Assembly (NCBI GenBank): GCA_021809235.1
Contig: JAKBAG010000197.1
Span: forward strand, 1-5,544
Reading direction: 5' to 3'
Length of the DNA: 5,544 nt
Source of the DNA: Acidobacteriota bacterium
Lineage (GTDB): Bacteria; Acidobacteriota; Terriglobia; Terriglobales; Acidobacteriaceae
The notes below the pieces were generated by a model that was not told the DNA's origin, did not search any database, and worked only from the letters and a program-made list of their open reading frames with translations. The translations under genes and the position numbers were made by a program. Shown one piece after another: positions 3,957-5,544 of this stretch (its first letter is position 1; each line of letters opens with the position of its first letter).

Positions 3957-5544
3957 TTGGCTGAAATTCGTAATCCGAATGCTTCCACGCCCGGTGCAGG
4001 CGGCGGCGACACCCGCTCCCTGCTGTTGTTCACCTTGCTTGCCCTCGGCGCGCTGATGGCCTTCCAGTACTTTCGTCCACCGGTACCGCCGCAGACGCCG
4101 CAACCGGCTACCGCTGCAACGAACGGTGGCACCAGTGCTCCGGCAACGCAGGCGCCTGCTGCACCAACAGCCGCGCCAGCCGTACATGCGACTGCGGAAA
4201 GCACGACGATCGTGGAGAACAGTCTCTACCGAATCACCTTCACCAACCGTGGCGCGCAGGTGAAGAGCTGGATTTTGAAGCGCTACAAAGATTCGCAGGG
4301 GCATCCGCTGGATCTGGTGAATCCGTCTGCTGCGGCGCGTTTCGGATATCCGTTGTCGCTCTATACCTACGAACCGCAGTTGACGACCGAGTTGAACTCT
4401 GCGCTTTATGAGCCATCGGTAACCGGACAGGTGGATGCGCCGACGGGAATTGTCTTCCGCTATGCAGCCGGCGCCTTGACGGTGACCAAGACATTTCTTT
4501 TCAACCAGAGCTATGTGATCGACGTGAAGGTGACCGTGGAAGAGAACGGTCAGCCGGTGCGGGCGCTGGTGAGCTGGCCCAGCGGGCTGGGCGACATGGA
4601 TGAAGCTGCCCAGTATAACTACAGCAAGTTTGCATACTCTTCCGACAACAAGCGCGATACGATTGCGGCTCGCAAGGTGAGTGGCGGCGCAACGATGAAC
4701 CAGCCGCTGGATTACGCCGGTCCAATCGATCTCTATTTCACAGCAACCTTCCTGCCGGACAATCCCTCCGACGCCACTGCTGTGACGCTGCATCACGCGA
4801 TGGACGTGCCGCGGGATCGAGCCGATGCCAAAAGCCGCCAGATCACGGAGCCGGTTCTGGGTGTGGCCGTTGGCGACCAGAATGGTGCAACGCATACCCG
4901 CCTGTTTGCCGGACCTCTGCAGTATGACGTACTTGGCTCGATTCATACGACCGCGCCGGATGGCAAGGCAACGGGAGAGGATCTGCGACCGCTGGTGCAA
5001 TATGGGTGGTTCAAGTTTATTGCCGAGCCGCTGTTTCTGCTGTTGCGCTTTGTCCATGACCACCTGATTTCCAATTGGGGTTGGTCGATCATCGTGATCA
5101 CGATTGCCTTTAACCTGCTGATGTTGCCGACGCGCTTCACGATGATGAAGTCGTCGCTGAAGATGCAGCGTGTCCAGCCCAAACTGGATGCGATCAAGCG
5201 CAAATACGCCAACCTGAAGCCGACCGATCCACGCCGCGCCGAGATGAACGCGGAGACGATGAAGCTCTACAAGGAAGAGGGCGTGAACATGTATGGCGGC
5301 TGCCTTCCGATGCTGGTGCAGTTGCCCCTGTTCTATGGCTACTATCGTGTGCTGCTGAATGCGATTGAGCTGCGGCAGGCGAGCTGGGGATGGCTGCCGA
5401 ATCTGGCCGCCGCCGACCCGCTGCACATTCTGCCGATCACGATCATTGTGAGCATGTTCCTGGTGCAGTACATCTCGCCGTCGCCGGGCATGGATCCTGC
5501 GCAGCGTCGCATGATGGCGTTCATGATGCCGGCGATCTTTGGAT
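3957..5544 (+). CDS. yidC: Membrane protein insertase YidC (3' end outside window)
   Basis: YidC/Oxa1 proteins insert and fold inner-membrane proteins, alone or with SecYEG. The visible 529 residues show the long Gram-negative form. TM1 is about 21-38 (LLLFTLLALGALMAFQYF), then a Pro/Ala-rich linker to about 80. A beta-rich periplasmic domain spans about 84-345 (TTIVENSLYRITFTNRGA...). The insertase core runs from GWFKFIAEPL (350) through TM2 (375-392), the cytoplasmic loop QPKLDAIKRKY...MKLYKEEGVN, and TM3 (GGCLPMLVQLPLFYGYY). It then continues through ELRQASWGWLPNLAAADPLHILPI to PGMDPAQRRMMAFMMPAIF. The last transmembrane segments and basic tail are missing. N386 occupies the TM2 position that is Arg in E. 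coli and Bacillus. TTG 3957 was chosen from AGGACGG upstream and the start (M)AEIRNPN; the in-frame ATG 3939 would add six residues (MTGRNS). The gene lies 56 nt after yidD in the same operon. Confidence 0.95.
   Translation, partial: MAEIRNPNASTPGAGGGDTRSLLLFTLLALGALMAFQYFRPPVPPQTPQPATAATNGGTSAPATQAPAAPTAAPAVHATAESTTIVENSLYRITFTNRGAQVKSWILKRYKDSQGHPLDLVNPSAAARFGYPLSLYTYEPQLTTELNSALYEPSVTGQVDAPTGIVFRYAAGALTVTKTFLFNQSYVIDVKVTVEENGQPVRALVSWPSGLGDMDEAAQYNYSKFAYSSDNKRDTIAARKVSGGATMNQPLDYAGPIDLYFTATFLPDNPSDATAVTLHHAMDVPRDRADAKSRQITEPVLGVAVGDQNGATHTRLFAGPLQYDVLGSIHTTAPDGKATGEDLRPLVQYGWFKFIAEPLFLLLRFVHDHLISNWGWSIIVITIAFNLLMLPTRFTMMKSSLKMQRVQPKLDAIKRKYANLKPTDPRRAEMNAETMKLYKEEGVNMYGGCLPMLVQLPLFYGYYRVLLNAIELRQASWGWLPNLAAADPLHILPITIIVSMFLVQYISPSPGMDPAQRRMMAFMMPAIFG

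Noticed and set aside
3717..5426. 569-codon open frame on the minus strand opposite yidD and yidC
   Set aside because: It overlaps two certain genes, its product is rich in His, Arg and Gln and has no recognisable domain, and no ribosome site supports it. It is a shadow of codon bias.
1..5544. Mobile elements, CRISPR arrays, tRNA or rRNA genes
   Set aside because: No transposase, terminal inverted repeats, regularly spaced repeats or RNA gene sequences were seen anywhere in the window.

Overview
This is a housekeeping window from a GC-rich bacterium. The gene order (dnaA divergent from rpmH-rnpA-yidD-yidC) and the protein details suggest the Acidobacteriota, probably an Acidobacteriaceae/Terriglobales-type soil bacterium. 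The details used are the GGKHHTTV form of the DnaA signature, the MAEIRNPN-like start of a long Gram-negative-type YidC, and a plant-like GH51 arabinofuranosidase next door. The phylum is inferred from memory of families and gene order; no search was run.

Layout: positions 1-738 hold the 3' part of a + strand GH51 alpha-L-arabinofuranosidase gene, including its catalytic nucleophile. A 14-bp perfect hairpin (768-803) separates it from dnaA, which runs toward it on the minus strand (820-2229). Positions 2230-2807 are a 578-bp non-coding region between the divergent dnaA and rpmH genes. It contains a perfect TATAAT box for the rpmH operon, a weaker extended -10 candidate for dnaA, several short hairpins and a repeated TGCA(A/C)CA motif. 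Its position suggests the replication origin, but no consensus DnaA box is present. Downstream on the + strand are rpmH (2808-2963, only 51 codons), rnpA (from 3020), yidD (overlapping the rnpA end) and the 5' 88% or so of yidC (from 3957, cut by the window end).

The four + strand genes form the classic conserved cluster: ribosomal protein L34, the RNase P protein, a small membrane-insertion factor and the YidC insertase. Tight spacing between rnpA, yidD and yidC indicates co-transcription from the rpmH promoter. Strong hairpins lie in the rpmH-rnpA and yidD-yidC gaps and could tune relative expression. DnaA starts replication and probably acts on the adjacent intergenic region.

No mobile element, CRISPR array, tRNA, rRNA or clearly new system is visible. 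The points worth a second look are the atypical origin candidate, the hairpin series in the dnaA leader, the rpmH-rnpA hairpin, a long RnpA, and an asparagine in YidC where a basic residue normally sits in the membrane groove.
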